Origin: Liopterus haemorrhoidalis
Lineage: Eukaryota; Arthropoda; Insecta; Coleoptera; Dytiscidae
NCBI GenBank assembly: GCA_963971575.1
Contig: OZ020611.1
Span: 5,592,882-5,656,881 of the forward strand
Direction: 5' to 3'
DNA length: 64,000 nucleotides
Positions within the stretch are counted from its first letter, which is position 1. Every line of letters begins with the position of its first letter. A model generated the notes under the pieces. That model made no database searches, was not told the origin of the DNA, and was given only the letters and a program-made list of their open reading frames with translations. Of this stretch, positions 10,837 to 22,519 are shown piece by piece. The position numbers were made by a program, and so were the translations under genes.

Positions 10837-11869
10837 AGGGTTTTGCAGGTATTTAGTAAGTGAATGATGATTATTTTGGATGCGAAAACAAATTTTATAT
10901 TAAATTTTTTTTTTTGTTAATTTTAATACGAACGCTTAATACCATTATTTAGCTTTCTAAATATGTGCAGTATTTTTTTTTATATATCAAGGTTCATTAA
11001 GAATTTTAAAAATTGCGCCTATGGCTTCCATTGGTTGTTATAAGTTCCGCCCTTCTGATTTCGTGTACATTGAAACAGAATTAAATTATAATTTAAACAA
11101 TTTCCATTGGCTATTAAATTTACGCTTTTAAAAATTAAATGCAATATTTGCCAAAATATAACTAGAATTTTGAAAAAATAATTTAAACAATATAAAAATT
11201 AAAAAAAAAAACAAAAAATAATTTAGTCTCTTTCTCCCAGGGTTCGATCCCTTTCGGATCGGGTTACTTGGATGAAAAATCAGCGTGAAATACCACTAGA
11301 CCAGCACACACGTTCCAGTGTGGCGTGTTACAAAGCTATAACTTGTGTACATTATTAGCCAAAAATCACAAAAAATGCGTTTTTTTCCAAAAACCTAATC
11401 TGATCAAAAATTCCTGTTGAACTATTCCGGTTCACACCAATGTACATTACTTAGAATTTTTTCAGATTTTTAGTTTAAACCATCTGGGCTACAAAATGGT
11501 GTGGGACAAAAAATTTTTTGCACAATTTTGGCAAAAATCGCTTCAAAATAATTTATTTTGCAAAAATAAGAATTTGATCGTTAATCCACGTACCAAGGGC
11601 TTTCATTTGATACCCTACTCATAATTATAAAAAAATATATTTTTTTTCGATGAGCACATATTTGTTTATATTTTTAGGGGGATATGTTTTTGGGATGTTT
11701 TAGTATTTTTCCTATGTGCGGGTCAAAGAGTTGTATAAGCATGCCAAATTTCAACTCTCTAGGTTTAGCCGTTTGGCTACAATTTTTACCGAACAGACAG
11801 ACAGACAGACAGACAGACAGACGACAAAATGACGGTATAAGGGTTTTTTGGTCATACCTACAAAACCCT
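10837..11869 (-). repeat. Family A repeat, copy A1 (inverted AGGGTTTTGTAGGTAT ends, CAGA array, tRNA-like block)
   Basis: In reverse orientation this copy starts at 11869 with AGGGTTTTGTAGGTATGACC and ends at 10837 with the inverted form of the same motif, which is followed by a short palindrome. A (CAGA)n array lies at 11796-11822. A tRNA-like block is at 11236-11312. The same order of parts is seen in copies at 31828-32724 and 36521-37443. No protein is encoded. Confidence 0.8.
11236..11312 (-). other. tRNA-like sequence within family A
   Basis: On the minus strand, GCTGGTCTAGTGGTA resembles an internal A box and GGATCGAACCC resembles a B box, about 50 bases apart. This is as expected for a tRNA-derived SINE promoter or a tRNA pseudogene. 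No full cloverleaf can be drawn by eye, and it is embedded in a repeat, so a functional tRNA is unlikely. Confidence 0.5.
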
Positions 11870-12597
11870 AAAAATGTCATCTTTAGTGACCGATCGTTTT
11901 ATTTCCCGATCTCTTCAATTGTAATATCCGTGACCAACATTACATTGGTGTGTTGCAGGCAACATACCTCAAGGAACAATTTTTCGATTTAAGAGTAGAG
12001 CAAATGTGTGGATCTCGGCTTTAACTGATGGTCCGTTAACTCGCTCCAATGAGAATATTCCTCGCCAGCCTGTGAACAATGAAACACTAGACTTATTACA
12101 TTTCACTGCGAGATATTATATTACTGCACTCGACTCGACTACAGTGCCCTCTATACTAGCGCTCTCTGCCTACACCCGCTCCACAATTTAAACTTTTGTT
12201 TGCCCCTTTCTCGACTCGCACTCTCGTTGACATGTAATGTAAGTAACTTCAGTGGCCCCCCCTCACATCGCAGGCTCCTATGTATTCTCGTCCTGAGCTT
12301 ATGACTGATGTAAGGCGTTATCTTAACAGCAGATGGTTCCTTTTACAGTTGTGTGTTACTGATAAGAGCTTTCACTCATTCTCTACCTTAGAGGTAAATT
12401 ATTGTTTGTCACTTAGGAAAGTACACGTGAAAAATTTGTTTACGTGGGTCTGTAAGAGATATTGCTTAAAGTTTGATAATACAGGCTGTTTAATGTAGAT
12501 TGAGTAATTTGTAACTTATCTACTTTAAACTTTATTCATTTCTCTTGTCCCACTTGTATCTTTGTTTAACAATAATAATTCACTTTTACTTCTACAT
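11870..12597. other. Non-coding stretch with modest open frames
   Basis: Short plus-strand open frames (12006-12191 and 12280-12498) have no recognisable motif. The base composition is less AT-rich than its neighbours at 12000-12280. It may be an old retroelement remnant. Confidence 0.3.
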
Positions 12598-12662
12598 TCA
12601 CATATACCTAGAACCGCCACAAGGGGTGTGCAAGGTGTGTACCGAACCCGGGCGGCAGTTTT
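12598..12662 (+). repeat. Dispersed repeat shared with 15274-15335
   Basis: The sequence from TACCTAGAACCGCCACAA through GTGTGCAAGG and GTGTACCG to GGCGGCA is closely matched at 15274-15335, where it begins directly at the end of a Tigger terminus. The family is not recognised. Confidence 0.6.
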
Positions 12663-12839
12663 GTAGGGCAGAGATTTTTAAGAATTGTGGTACATATAGT
12701 AAAGGAGATTTTACTTTACAGATTGATCGATTGAGAACCGATAAAGAAATGTATATCTATTTCACAGAGTTTTATGTAAGATGTCAAGAACGTATGTCTG
12801 CTTCTTACTGTAACGTACGTTCATAGTTTTTGTCTTTTT

Positions 12840-12980
12840 GCCGACCACCAACATATATAAGGGAGGTATTTTGATCATACCGTTTTTGACATTTCGAGAT
12901 TTCGATGGATCTCCACGAATTGAGGTCCCTGCATAACGTTTTGACTATTTTTAGCATGATGTCTGTCTGTCTGTCCGTCC

Positions 12981-13033
<53 letters not shown>

Positions 13034-13388
13034 GCTGTCTGTCTGTCCGTCTGTCCGTCTGTGTACACGTGCAGAGCAAATTTGGCTGATAGGATTTTTA
13101 TGAAACTTCATATTTAAGCTTCTGCTATCAATGGCACGAGTTGATCAACTTTTGGTAAAAATCGGTTGACCAAAAATGGGAGTTTACTCGTGTCGATTTT
13201 AAGATTTTTGTGAATATTTCACAACAGAAAAATATATCGAAAAAATTTATTCAACAAAAGTTGCTATAAAATCAATAATTAATAACTTTTTTTGAGACGT
13301 TTTTTGATAAAACGAAAAATTTCGAATAATCGTGTAAAATTTTTCGAAATTTTTTCCTACTTATATGTAACGTTTCCATGGTCATGAT
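12840..13388 (-). repeat. Family B repeat, copy B0 with GTCT microsatellite
   Basis: In reverse orientation this copy matches the repeats at 62255 and 62995. The shared region contains CCATGGAAACGTTACATATA, the AAAAACGTCTCAAA block and TCGACACGAGTAAACTCCCA. Where the other two copies carry a CA microsatellite, this one carries a (GTCT)n array at 12959-13063 with a few variant units. A hAT MITE has inserted at its inner edge at 13389. Confidence 0.75.
12959..13063. repeat. (GTCT)n microsatellite
   Basis: About 26 tetranucleotide units of GTCT with occasional GTCC, GTTT or GGCT variants. The array sits inside repeat copy B0. Open frames across it on either strand are translations of the microsatellite only. 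Confidence 0.95.
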
Positions 13389-13695
13389 CAGGGCCGGCGC
13401 TAGGATTTGCGAGGCCATGTGCGAGAAGAGCCGCGGGGCCTGCTGTTCAGATCCAAGTGAGGAGCAAAAAAAAAAAAAGGTCCTCATCTCCATACGCGGG
13501 GCCATGTGCAGCTGCACATGCCTCGCGCCGGCCCTAAGTATTTGTTTTTAACTCCAGATTACAAACCGTTAAAAAAAAAATAAATGTCATGCAAATTTGT
13601 GTTTTTTAATAGGATACTTATCGCAAACCGCGGGGCCCCTCAATGCGCGGGGCCGGGTTCTGGGAACGCGCTGAACCCGCCTTCCGCCGGCCCTG
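13389..13695. mobile_element. hAT-type MITE with perfect 8-bp target duplication
   Basis: The ends CAGGGCCGGCG and CGCCGGCCCTG are inverted. The 8 bases GTCATGAT lie on both sides (13381-13388 and 13696-13703). The 307-bp interior is GC-rich near both ends and codes for nothing. It has inserted into the family B repeat. Confidence 0.9.
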
Positions 13696-13703
13696 GTCAT
13701 GAT

Positions 13704-14039
13704 AAATAATATCTCTGTTAGAAAATATTAGGCTAAGTTATTTCTACTATGCTGCTAAATAAATACATTATTTTATATAAGAACTTTATGATTGCGGTCT
13801 GTCCTGTGGTGGCCACAGCTGATTTTTTTTGTATAAATGACCAATATTCATTGATTGTTTTATTAAGTTATATTTAGGCAAGATATGCGTATGAAGCTTG
13901 AAATACAGTGTTACCAACTTCTATCTTTCAATTTTCCCCCTTCACTCACACTTACAGAGAATAATCAGTAATTACGTCGAACGCAGCCGAATATGTACAC
14001 GTATTTACGAGTGTTTTTCTGTGTGTTTCAGTGCATTAA
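13704..14039. other. Non-coding stretch before a Tigger relic
   Basis: AT-rich sequence without recognisable features. The missing N-terminal part of the Tigger element should lie here but is not detectable. Confidence 0.4.
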
Positions 14040-14412
14040 CATGTATTTAAAACAAAAATCGGAACAGAATATGGACACTGAAGATATTAACGATTTGTTA
14101 GAATCACATGCGGACGAATTCACAACTAATGAGTTATTAGAACTACAAGAACAAATGAGAACTGAAAAAGAAGACCCAGAAACCGTGAACGAAACAACCA
14201 AAATGCAACTAAAAACAGTCCGTGGAGTATTAGGCAAAGTGGAAGAACTCATTGACACTATCGAGAATTCGGACCCGGATATTGATAGAAGTTTCAGTGT
14301 TGTTAATAATATACGCAATAGCACCGCTTGTTATAAACTTTTATATCAAGACAAAAAGAAAACTGCGGTACAATTGACAATGGAAAAATTTCTAATTAAA
14401 AACAACAAATAA
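14040..14412 (+). pseudogene. Tigger/pogo-type transposase, C-terminal part
   Basis: The open frame has the acidic tail (DTEDINDLLESHADEF) and the terminal block containing DPDIDRSFSVVNN, KLLYQDKKKTAVQLTMEKF and a final basic stretch. These are typical of the C-terminus of pogo/Tigger (jerky/CENP-B-like) transposases. The DNA-binding domain and DDE core are absent. A Tigger-type terminus on the same side lies at 15233-15273, so the 3' untranslated part of the element is about 860 bp. Confidence 0.82.
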
Positions 14413-15077
14413 TAATTTTTTAAGTACTTATTTATTTTTTTAAACATGTTTATTTTATATAATGTATGGTTTATTATTGTTTTTTTAACATGTATTTATA
14501 TGTTAGTACTACGTGTTTACTGTTCTATTCGGATTTACGAAAATATTAGGGGCATTAAATTAATAAACTTCAATATCTTGCAAATGATCATTTATGAAAA
14601 AAAAAGTGTAAGAATCTTTTTTTATTCGCGACTGCAAATAACAGTGAGACGTCTGATGGTGACTAGCTAAATTAAACAGAAGCGTATATTTGGATAATAT
14701 TTGTAGCGTGTTGTGCTGCAAGTTTATGTGAATTAAGAAGTATTTTAAAATATAGTGACTTAAATACAGTGCTTTTTTGCCGAAATATTGTTTGAGCAGA
14801 TAAATATTAAGAAAAAACTTTTGACATATACGCTTCTCGTGCGCCATCAGCTGTTGTACGCAGCGCCGCCAACGTTAGTTTCAGTCGCGAATAGACAATT
14901 TTAAAATCTGCAAGTTTTATTCAAACAAATTTTACGTTAAGTTTACTCTTTCAAAATTAAATGCGGTCTCGTCATTTAATAATCGGACATTTTTCGTGAA
15001 TCCGATTATACATTATACATTGTGTGCTATTTCTTTTCCCTTTTTTTTAACCATAAAGTTGCCATATCAAATACGAA

Positions 15078-15200
15078 AACGACGTTTTCGTGTGACGCGA
15101 TTTACGTTCGCGCGGACAATGTGTACGTTCGTACAAAAGCGACATTTTCATGTTACGCGATGTACGTTCGTACGAACAACATGTACGTTCGTACGAACAT
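15078..15200. repeat. Two tandem copies of a unit of about 57 bp with ACGTTCGTAC motifs
   Basis: Units containing GCGACATTTTCATGTTACGCG and TACGTTCGTAC repeat almost exactly once. They form the sub-terminal region of the Tigger element whose end is at 15273. Sub-terminal repeats of this kind often bind transposase. Confidence 0.65.
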
Positions 15201-15232
15201 AGGATCCATAATTAATCATACACGTATCATCG

Positions 15233-15273
15233 AACGTACGTTAAGCGGATGTACGTTAAGCGAGCGCTGACTG
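15233..15273. mobile_element. Tigger-type element terminus
   Basis: Read on the minus strand, the end is CAGTCAGCGCTCGCTTAACG followed by TACATCCGC, the usual look of Tigger inverted ends, with a TA at 15274-15275. The opposite end was not found, so the element is truncated. Confidence 0.7.
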
Positions 15274-15335
15274 TACCTAGAACCGTCACAATCCGGGTGT
15301 GCAAGGAGTGTACCGCACACAGGCGGCAAATTTTT
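15274..15335 (+). repeat. Dispersed repeat shared with 12598-12662
   Basis: Second copy of the TACCTAGAACCG...GGCGGCA repeat, directly abutting the Tigger end. The Tigger element therefore seems to have inserted at the TA of this repeat. Confidence 0.6.
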
Positions 15336-16069
15336 AAGAATGTTGTACGTATGTACAAAACCCTGGAATGTGTGAAAATTATTTTTTAAATTTATTTTAC
15401 CTTACGCATTATAAAACTAAAACGAAAATCGAAAGAAAAGGCACACGCTGAACCCGACGTAAACAAAGACATTTTTCTTTTATCAAATGTTCACCTCACT
15501 GCCGCTAGAGGGATACGCATTAGTTTCAGTCGCCAATAAATAAATATAGTCTTATAACAATACGTTTCATTGTGACTTACGTCGTCTGCCTTGAAAATCA
15601 GACTGTACCAACAGTTTTTCGCTATTTTCATGCATTTCTCTAATTCTCCAAAGACCTATTCTTCCATATTAGCGATACATTTTCTTCTGTACAAAATATA
15701 TCCCTCGGGACCGTGAAATGTTGTTTTAACTCCCACTTGTGCATCCATGGAAGCGTACAATGGACGTACTAGAGTGAGAGAGATTTTGAAATATGCAGCT
15801 CTTAATTACCTTTGAAATTTTCAAATTTACATCGGTTGTACAAAGCAAAATATGCCATTTGATATCGCCATTCATTGTAAAACATACCAGAGTTACAGGG
15901 TTTTTTGTTATTTCATCGAACGTGTCTATTAATTATTTCCATGGCCAGTGTTTCTCCAACTGTCGCATCTACAGGCAATACATGATCTACAGGCAAAACT
16001 GTTAGATTACTGGTTTTTGGACTCACAAAAATTCATCTTACTCTGTTAAATAGCTGGTCCTATTATAAA
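15336..16069. other. Non-coding stretch
   Basis: Includes a GCCGCTAGAGGGATACGCA segment resembling 51498-51530 but no coding feature. No element ends are seen. Confidence 0.35.
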
Positions 16070-16282
16070 AAATTAATGTGAATTGTGAATTTTCACATAT
16101 TTCAGGGTTTTGTAGGTATTTAATAAGTGTAAGAAGACAACATAATTCTACATGTCTAGGAATATTTACTCTTTTTTTTCCATAAATGTTATTTAACGAC
16201 GCTTCAACTGCTAGGTTTTTAGCGTCAGTTTGAAATTACATTATTTACATTACACTAATATATACACATATATACACTAATA

Positions 16283-17903
16283 CGAGCGCTGTCCACTATC
16301 AGTTGGCCCAGCTACGAAATTTTTACTTGTTGGTGTGCAATTAACAAAATGCGAATAGCTTATGAAATCTAAGTAATATTTTATTTTCAATTAAACATTT
16401 TAAAGATTTACGATTAATATTTACAACTATTAAAGTAAATTAATAAGAATAAAATAATATTTCCATTAGGCATTAACTTGGAAACCTATTTCAGAAGTTA
16501 CCACTGGGTAACGTCACCTTTCATTTTTATAACGGCATTAATTCTTCTAGGCATAGTATCTACAAGGTCTTGGCATTGTCAAGGAGTAAAATTATCCCAT
16601 ATTTCTTGAAGCTTTAGTCTTAATTCTGGAATTGTTCTAGCCGGTGTTTTACGCAATCGTTTTTTCATTTCGTGCCAAAGTGTCTCGATGGGGGATAAGT
16701 CTGGGCTACTTGAAACCCACTCTAAAAGTGGATTAGAATGATCACGGAACCATTTCAAAGATTTTTTTGACGTATGGCAAGCGGCTCCATCTTGTTGAAA
16801 AATAAAATCCTCCCCAGAGATTAATGCATGTTCCATAGTTGGCAACAGAGACTCCTCTAAAATACTTAAATATTTGGCTGTGTTAACAATGCCATGGATA
16901 AAGTGAAGTTTTCCTACACCTCTTGCAGACATTGAACCCACACCATGACAGATGCTGGAAATTTCACCTTCCTTTTCAAGCAATCGGGATGATATGCTTC
17001 ATGTTTCTGACGAACAACTCTGCTCTGGTTGTCCCCTACACAGACTTCAAACCTAGACTAATCGCTCCATTGCACGCTGTTCCACTTTTCACAATTCCAT
17101 ATTTCTTTTTCTTAGTTTTTCTTTTGCTTAGACGTCAACGATGGTTTTTCCTTGGCCTAAGAAAGTTTTATAAATTTCTGTAAATATACATTTAAGAGTC
17201 CGATTAAAAAAATATTACCTTACAGGTTCCAAATCCTAATTTTTTAGCTTCCTTATGACATGTAGACCTTGAAACACGTCTTCCAACAACATCGCTCCAC
17301 AGTACACTCAATTGACTGTAGTTAGCACGTCTGTTATCCTTAATAATTCTTTTCAATGCACGTTTGTCATTGTCCGTCAGTGTAGTTTTCTTCACGTACT
17401 GGGGCTTTGGGGCAACTGAACCACTTGTTTTGTACAATTTTACAATATTTCTAATACTGTATCTTGACAAACCTAATAATTTTGCGATTTCAGAATTGGT
17501 TTTTCCTGTTTTTGCTAAGTTCACAATGATTAACCCAATTTTTTCATCAATAGCTTTGCCTCTGCCCATGTTTTAAAATTATTTAGACTTAACACTTTTA
17601 ATACATCACAGTCAATAAACAAACTTTGTTTTCCAACGCCTACTACGCATAGCTACCGCAAAAACCCAGTTATTTTATATACAGTACAACAATACATAAA
17701 CTAAAAAAATACGTTTGTTTTACGAATATTATTTTTATAATCACAAATTAAATATTACGGAATAAATTTTGACCCCTCTGCTTCTAATATGATTATATTG
17801 TCAAAAAATGTACAAAGCAGCATTTACTTTTACTTACTATTTAATAATTTCTAAAGAAACTGAAAATTTCATAGCTGGGCCAACTGAAAGTGGACAGGGC
17901 TCG
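16283..17903 (-). mobile_element. Tc1-like transposon nested in family A
   Basis: Inverted ends of about 40 bp begin CGAGCGCTGTCCACTATCAG at the left and, with three mismatches, mirror at 17864-17903. TA duplications flank at 16281-16282 and 17904-17905. The length of 1621 bp is typical of Tc1. The ends differ from those of the Tc1 element at 52-1620, so this is a second family. Confidence 0.92.
16498..17569 (-). pseudogene. Tc1 DD34E transposase relic
   Basis: The minus strand from the ATG at 17569 encodes MGRGKAIDEKIGLIIVNLAK, then a homeodomain-like helix region (SEIAKLLGLSRYSIRNIVKL) and a second helix-turn-helix. After a frameshifted stretch (16984-17220) that would hold the first aspartate, the core resumes with FIFQQDGAACHTS and SPDLSPIETLWHEMK. 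The aspartate and glutamate are 34 residues apart, hence DD34E. The C-terminus MKGDVTQW ends at the TAA at 16498. Frameshifts and an in-frame stop near 16580 inactivate it. Confidence 0.9.
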
Positions 17904-18710
17904 TACATACACCTATTACACTATAATCACATCAAAATCAACAGATTTTTGATAATCATTTTTATTCGTTGTTTGAGTACTAAGAACTTCCATTTAATGT
18001 TTTCAAACAAAATTTAATTTGCCAAAAATCCCACCGTTTTTTTGTACATTTGCTTCGTATTCAAGCCTTCAGTAGATTAATAAGAATTATATTGATAAAT
18101 GGCTTAATTTTGTTTCAATTTCATAAACGTTTTTCTTACTTTTAACAACGTGTTATTTGATTTATAATTATTTCATTGCTATAAATGATTTATTCCTGTT
18201 TGATACCTTAAAGAAAAATCTAAAGTAATTAAGACAATGGGTTGAATCACAACGCATAATAATATAATAATATAATTGATCACTACACACTACACACGAC
18301 AGTGTAGAGTGTAGTGTTGTGTTCAAAACTCAGTCCTGAGCTGTTAAATTTATTTTATTATAATTTTAATTTCAAACGCACTCCATCAGCCATAAATACA
18401 AAAAATCTATAATATTATTAGTCATAATTTAGCCATTAATTTAAAAAATAATTATTTTTGTCGAACACACAACAACTGCAATATTTTTCAAAAACGCAAT
18501 TGGATCAAAAATTCCTGTCGTACGTTTCCAGCTCAGATCAATATTCATTACCTATAATTTTTTCAGATTTTTAGTTTAACCCTTTTTGGTAAAAGGGGGC
18601 GGGTCAAGAACTTTTTTAGTACATTTTTGGCTAAAATCGTGTTAAAAATACGAATTTTAAAAAACTCCTTTTCGTTCCTTAATTAACGTCGTAGCCCTTT
18701 CCAGTCAAAC

Positions 18711-19967
18711 ACGATTTCTCGGCTGACAGTGACCACAGTAAATTGCGATGGGTTGGTTCTTGAATTTTTTATCATCATCATGAAATCCCCATTTCGTGTG
18801 AACTTATCCTTAATTTCTTACCGACTTCTGAAATGCGGCCAGTTATTTTCCTTTTCTTTGTCTCCATACGCAAATTAACGTCTTCGTTCGATGTTGTTGA
18901 CATCGTAACAGCCCAAAACTACTTATAAAGCACTAAAATAACGACATACACTTCAATAACGACGTGAGTCACGGCGATTGCACTGCACAGAAGAAACACT
19001 TGCACTGTCAGCTGTTAGCAGGCTGACTTACCTGTTTTTTTCCCTGTACCGCTTGACTTGCCTGGGTTCTTTCCCTGTGCACCAAAACTTTGAAGGCTAA
19101 TAAACCCGTGACTTACATGTTTTTTCACCGGTTTCATGCCTCCAAAAGATCTATCTTTCCATTCTGAATAGAAATACAACACAAACTATTTTTTTTTTAA
19201 AAAGTGACGCCTGTTTTTTTTTTTTTTTTTTCTCTGTACCCTTATTTAACCTAGATACTGTTCCTAAAATTTTGACAAACCCTGCATCCGTGCACACATG
19301 TATGGATGTATGGACGTACAGACCATATCAGAATCACATCGGTTATGATGTGTTGGTAGAATCTGCGATGTGCACGAACATGAATAATGAATGTTTATAT
19401 TTTGTTGTAATTTATTCATTGCTTTGTCTGTTATTTTTTTCGTGTAGCCCATTATACATGCATTATTCAAGATGCCTTTATTGCACACTGATAATTATCT
19501 GCTTCTCTCCCTAAATTTGTTTTTCTCTTTTATGTCCGTCAATGAGCGAAGAGGAGAGATCTATGATTTTATTCAACGCTTCCACTCCGCGGGGAATTCA
19601 CTCGTTAACTCTTTTATAAAGAGAATATTATTTTGAGAACGATTCCTCTCGCAGACGGAACACCAGTGACCCACTGTTGTTTGCTTAGAGGTCACTTGGG
19701 ACGAAATCATATTTTAACTCGAAAGTTTTGTTTGTTTTTAAGAACATATACTGATTTTTGCAGTCTATGTAAGTCTTTTAAGTCTATGTAATTTACCACT
19801 AGAGGTCATCGCAGTAATTAAAATCGCTGAACCTAAAATTAATTCAGCAATACTTACGTATAAAAATAGATGTCAAGTGTGAATTTTCACACATTTCAGG
19901 GTTTTGTAGGTATTTATACATTGTAGTGATAACAAATAGACTTGTAGATATATTTAAATTAATGGTA
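18711..19967. other. Non-coding stretch with a possible transposon 5' end
   Basis: On the minus strand from about 18902 a short frame begins MSTTSNEDVNLRMETKKRK and breaks after about 40 codons. It may be the N-terminus of a transposon ORF I cannot name. A copy of the family A terminus (TGTGAATTTTCACACA then AGGGTTTTGTAGGTAT) stands alone at 19877-19917. Confidence 0.35.
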
Positions 19968-20185
19968 TTTAGTACAGGCTATTCCAAACGTTTTGGCGGA
20001 ACTAAATGGGAATTTTGTTCTTTTAGGTTATCACGAGAAAGTAATTAAATAACCCATATTTAATTTTTCACGTTGGAATGTCAAAATTTAAAATTCCAAC
20101 AGTGAAACCATGGAAACGTATGACATATGTCAAAAATAAAATGCTTTTTTACATTTCAATGACAAGAAAATAAATAAATCCTAAA
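19968..20185. mobile_element. Truncated MITE related to 35718-36124
   Basis: GCGGAACTAAATGGGAATTT, the AGGTTATCACGAGAA block and the CCAACAGTGAAACCATGGAA block recur in the same order in the complete copy at 35718-36124. The right end is missing. Confidence 0.7.
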
Positions 20186-20514
20186 TTGGCCCTACATATC
20201 TTTTTTTCGAGATCTTTTTTCCAAACTTTTATTTATTTTTCCTGCCGAGATTGTTTTCGTCGTGATTTTATCCTATTTTGTTGTGCAAAAATTCTTTTTT
20301 GTTGTTGGTTTACCTTTTTCTGTCGTGTACAACTTATCGTGTAAAAGACCTATTCTGTCGTGTTAAAAATATTCTCCATTTCGAAAAATCGTTCACGGGT
20401 GCCTTCTCCTAGCCTCTCCGACTACCAAGAGCACGCGAGCTACTAGTTGGACAGCACTGGTCTAACTTATCATTTATTTTGTTCCTACAATTCAGTCTTT
20501 TAAAGAAGTTTCGA

Positions 20515-20712
20515 AAGACTTTTTCTCTACTTCCGGTGTGCCCCAAGGCTCCCATTTAGGTCCTTTATTTTTTCTATTTTTCATAAATGATATTAAACAA
20601 TGCTTTATACACACAAAAATATTGCTATATGCCGACGATTTAAAAATTTTCAGAAAAATAACATCATTGTATCTCAATTTTAATGCAATCAGATCTTGAG
20701 AGACTTCACTAC
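20515..20712 (+). pseudogene. LINE reverse transcriptase fragment with intact YADD
   Basis: One plus-strand frame contains SGVPQGSHLGPLFFLFFIND, then ILLYADDLKIFRKI. These are the B and C palm motifs of non-LTR reverse transcriptases. The frame ends within 70 codons and neither end of the element is present. Confidence 0.85.
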
Positions 20713-22149
20713 TAATGTATATTAAATAAATTAGAATTAAATTACTCAAAATGCTATCAAATAACATTCACAAAAAATCGGAATATATGTACTATTAAAG
20801 TATCAGATGTATCAGTCGAACAGTTTATTGCCGCTAGCTGCAAGTGTAAATTTCATGAGTACGCTAAAATTACTTTTCGTTTGCATCTGATGATAATAAA
20901 CCGTTCTACGTAACAGACCTGTAGGTTAAAATTACAAAAAAAAAGAACGTAACAAATGTAAATAGAACATATTTTATTAATCATGACACCTAAATGTCAA
21001 CCTGACAAATAACGATTGAACAATCCAATTTCAAGCTGGCAACATTGAAAAAATGTATCAAAATTAAATAAATAAATGTACTAACTGAGTTATGGATTGA
21101 TGTTGATTAAAACATATCATAACGTTGGTAATTAAATTAACTAAGTGTGACGTCATCTCATAGTTATCGTAAACCGAATTTAAGTTGATTGTTGATTCGT
21201 TCATTTGTCACTGAACAGAATTCTATTTAAAACAGAACTTCAGGTATTTGTTTTGTTAAACTTTTACGCATAAAAACAACAGCTATTAGCGCTAAAAGAA
21301 GCACCAAAAAGTAGTATACTTCAGGCCCGTCATAAATTGCAAAGTAAACTCGGAAACTTTATCTGAGTGAACTGGAGATATCATTGCGTTGAAACTATGC
21401 ATAACGTGGCTTAACCTCGCATATCTGATAAAAATGTACCTCAATAATTTTACAAGTAAATATCCGTGGAATCCCACAACTCCGATTCAACTCTGGAATC
21501 ATACCAACATAACAAGTAAAAACTTTGTAACAATAAATAGTCAGGTAACTATTATACCGCTGGTCTCCAGGCACTCACTACCAACTTTGAACATATTAAG
21601 TGAAACGGTTAAGTACTTGGTATATTGAACTCGAGTTACGTTCATAAATGAATAGAATAGTTCTGCTTCTTGCGGACTAATTACAAAAGGCATCAGCTCA
21701 TAGACGTAGAATTGATGCATAGGTCAATATTTTATGAGTTGATCGCTCATTCGGAATATTAAAATTCTTAGAAACATGTAAATGTTGTCATTTATTTATT
21801 TATTTATTTAACCAGTGGTAATCAGTAGGGTTGTACATCGAAGTTTCTTCTTATTTTTTCGTATTCTGCTAAGTGCTAAGAAGAATAAGAACTAACACTA
21901 TTAGTATTGTTATATCACAATAGATGGATGGCGTTTATATTTTGTGTACTAATTTTAATAAAAATTAAATTTTTAAGATTCCAGCGCCTCTATCGGTAGT
22001 TTCTGAATTTCAAAGTTTAAACATCGACATCGGTAGTAGACATCCATGTTTTATCGATACTATCGCCAGCTGACCATCGATTGTAAAAATATCGATGTTT
22101 TTATAACAAACATCGATGTTTTCGATACATCGATGTTTTTTTCCCATCC
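20713..22149. other. Non-coding stretch
   Basis: AT-rich DNA without supported features. A TTTA tetranucleotide run lies near 21790-21806. The last 150 bases contain repeated ATCGATGTTTT motifs (22024-22140) that form a small degenerate tandem array. Confidence 0.4.
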
Positions 22150-22490
22150 CTAGTAATCAGACAACTGGGGCCGTAAGACAATTCGGGCCGTTCACAATTG
22201 GGGCTTTTCACAACTGGGGCCATTAACAACTGGAACAATGGACAATTCGAGCCGTACACAATTGTGCCTTTGACAACTGGGGCCATTATCGACTGGGGCG
22301 ATGGACAATTCGGGCCGTTCACAATTGGGGCGTTTCACAACTGGGGCCATTAACAACTGGAACCATGGACAATTCGAGCCGTACACAATTGTGCCTTTTC
22401 ACAACTGGGGCCATTATCAACTGGGGCGATGGACAATTCGGGCCGTTGACAATTGGGGCTTTTGACAACTGGGGCCATAACTATAAGAGC
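22150..22490. repeat. Minisatellite of CAACTGGGGCCATTA units
   Basis: About eighteen short units alternate between CAACTGGGGCCATTA and CAATTCGGGCCGTT types. They are organised in a higher-order period of about 118 bp that repeats nearly three times. Both minus-strand open frames here (22101-22386) are translations of the array, giving repeated GP/AP-rich peptides, and are not genes. Confidence 0.88.
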
Positions 22491-22519
22491 TATAGTCTTT
22501 GTTTAAAATAAAAAATTAT

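Larger units (their letters stand above)
16070..18710 (-). repeat. Family A repeat, copy A6, split by a Tc1 element
   Basis: The sequence from 16085 (GTGAATTTTCACATATTTCAGGGTTTTGTAGG) to 16282 and from 17904 to about 18710 matches the reverse complement of copy A4 (30476-31461), including TTTGCTTCGTATTC at 18050 and the TGTAGAGTGTAGTG hairpin at 18300. The Tc1 element at 16283-17903 interrupts it. The distal end with the AGGGTTTTGTAGGTATGACC motif and the microsatellite is missing. Confidence 0.7.

Noticed and set aside
12280..12826. A host gene with frames starting MYSRPELM and MSHLYLCL
   Set aside because: No homologous motif, no consistent splice signals, and part of it is a dispersed repeat also present at 15274.
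12805..13117. Open frames of repeated D-R-Q-T or V-C-L-S across the GTCT array
   Set aside because: They are translations of a tetranucleotide microsatellite in repeat copy B0; the same happens at 11674, 31639 and 36535.
22101..22386. Minus-strand proline-rich peptides NGPNCPSPQ and similar
   Set aside because: Read-through of the minisatellite at 22150-22490; not a gene.
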